From: Notospermus geniculatus
Lineage: Eukaryota > Nemertea > Pilidiophora > Heteronemertea > Lineidae
Assembly (NCBI GenBank): GCA_002633025.1
Contig: NMRB01002886.1
Location: forward strand, 18,415-82,414
Length of the DNA stretch: 64,000 bases
Direction: 5' to 3'
Under the pieces are notes generated by a model. The model worked only from the letters and a program-made list of their open reading frames with translations, was not told where the DNA came from and made no database searches. Position numbers and translations under genes: made by a program. Positions 63,912 through 64,000 of this stretch are shown one piece after another; the stretch's first letter is position 1, and every line of letters starts with the position of its first letter.

Positions 63912-64000
63912 GTGAGTACAAATGTCCATATTATTATTGCATACCTGCCTACCCAGCGTATTTCGGCGTATTTTGTGCGCTCAAAATTGAGTTTTTACGC
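63912..64000 (+). other. KMT2A: KMT2A intron 8, truncated by the window edge
   Basis: Begins GTGAGTACAA. The remaining exons, including PHD and SET, are outside the window. Confidence 0.85.

Overview
The window is eukaryotic nuclear DNA from an animal, most likely a marine invertebrate. Two multi-exon genes with canonical GT-AG introns occupy the right third. The rest is dense in short inverted-repeat elements, tRNA-derived SINEs and minisatellites. Two single-base Ns sit between near-identical tandem copies, the pattern expected when a highly polymorphic diploid genome is assembled. I cannot name the species. An invertebrate is favoured because the trithorax-type gene carries a nuclear-receptor-like zinc finger known from Drosophila trithorax but, as far as I know, absent from vertebrate KMT2A/B.

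Layout. Positions 1-40,300 hold no gene I can name. They contain a 42-bp array of CACGTG boxes (2.4 kb), a 1.64-kb tandem duplication with an N at its junction (4.84-8.12 kb), a tRNA-Pro(AGG) gene (19.44-19.51 kb, minus strand), a 33-bp array with a 16-bp palindrome in each unit (17.2-17.6 kb), a 30-bp array alternating CCAAT and TTCAAAG motifs (28.26-28.68 kb), a 31-bp array (29.24-29.56 kb), a Mutator-like foldback element with a perfect 9-bp target duplication (25.55-26.18 kb), and many smaller MITEs. Several coding-like blocks (8.0-8.9, 16.1, 24.1-25.0, 33.9-34.7 kb) are reported at low confidence.

From 40.36 to 52.76 kb on the plus strand lies dixin (DIXDC1), a Wnt-pathway scaffold with a CH domain, a coiled coil and a C-terminal DIX domain. 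Fourteen exons join in frame to 676 residues. An additional 216-codon basic Ser/Thr/Pro-rich exon at 40,360-41,007 ends in the phase needed to replace the first exon.

From 55.57 kb to the right edge, also on the plus strand, lies the 5' part of a KMT2A/MLL/trithorax histone H3K4 methyltransferase gene. Eight exons encode 1,113 residues in one continuous frame: a menin-binding motif, a LEDGF-type acidic FxGF motif, an AT hook, a nuclear-receptor-like C4 zinc finger, the conserved pre-CXXC block and a CXXC domain. The PHD, FYR and SET regions must lie beyond the window.

The two genes are head to tail with about 2.8 kb from stop codon to start codon. They act in different processes (Wnt signalling, chromatin). 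DIXDC1 and KMT2A both map to human 11q23, so the pairing may be a remnant of old linkage. Introns of both genes carry SINEs, foldback elements and MITEs, two of them within about 25 bp of splice sites.
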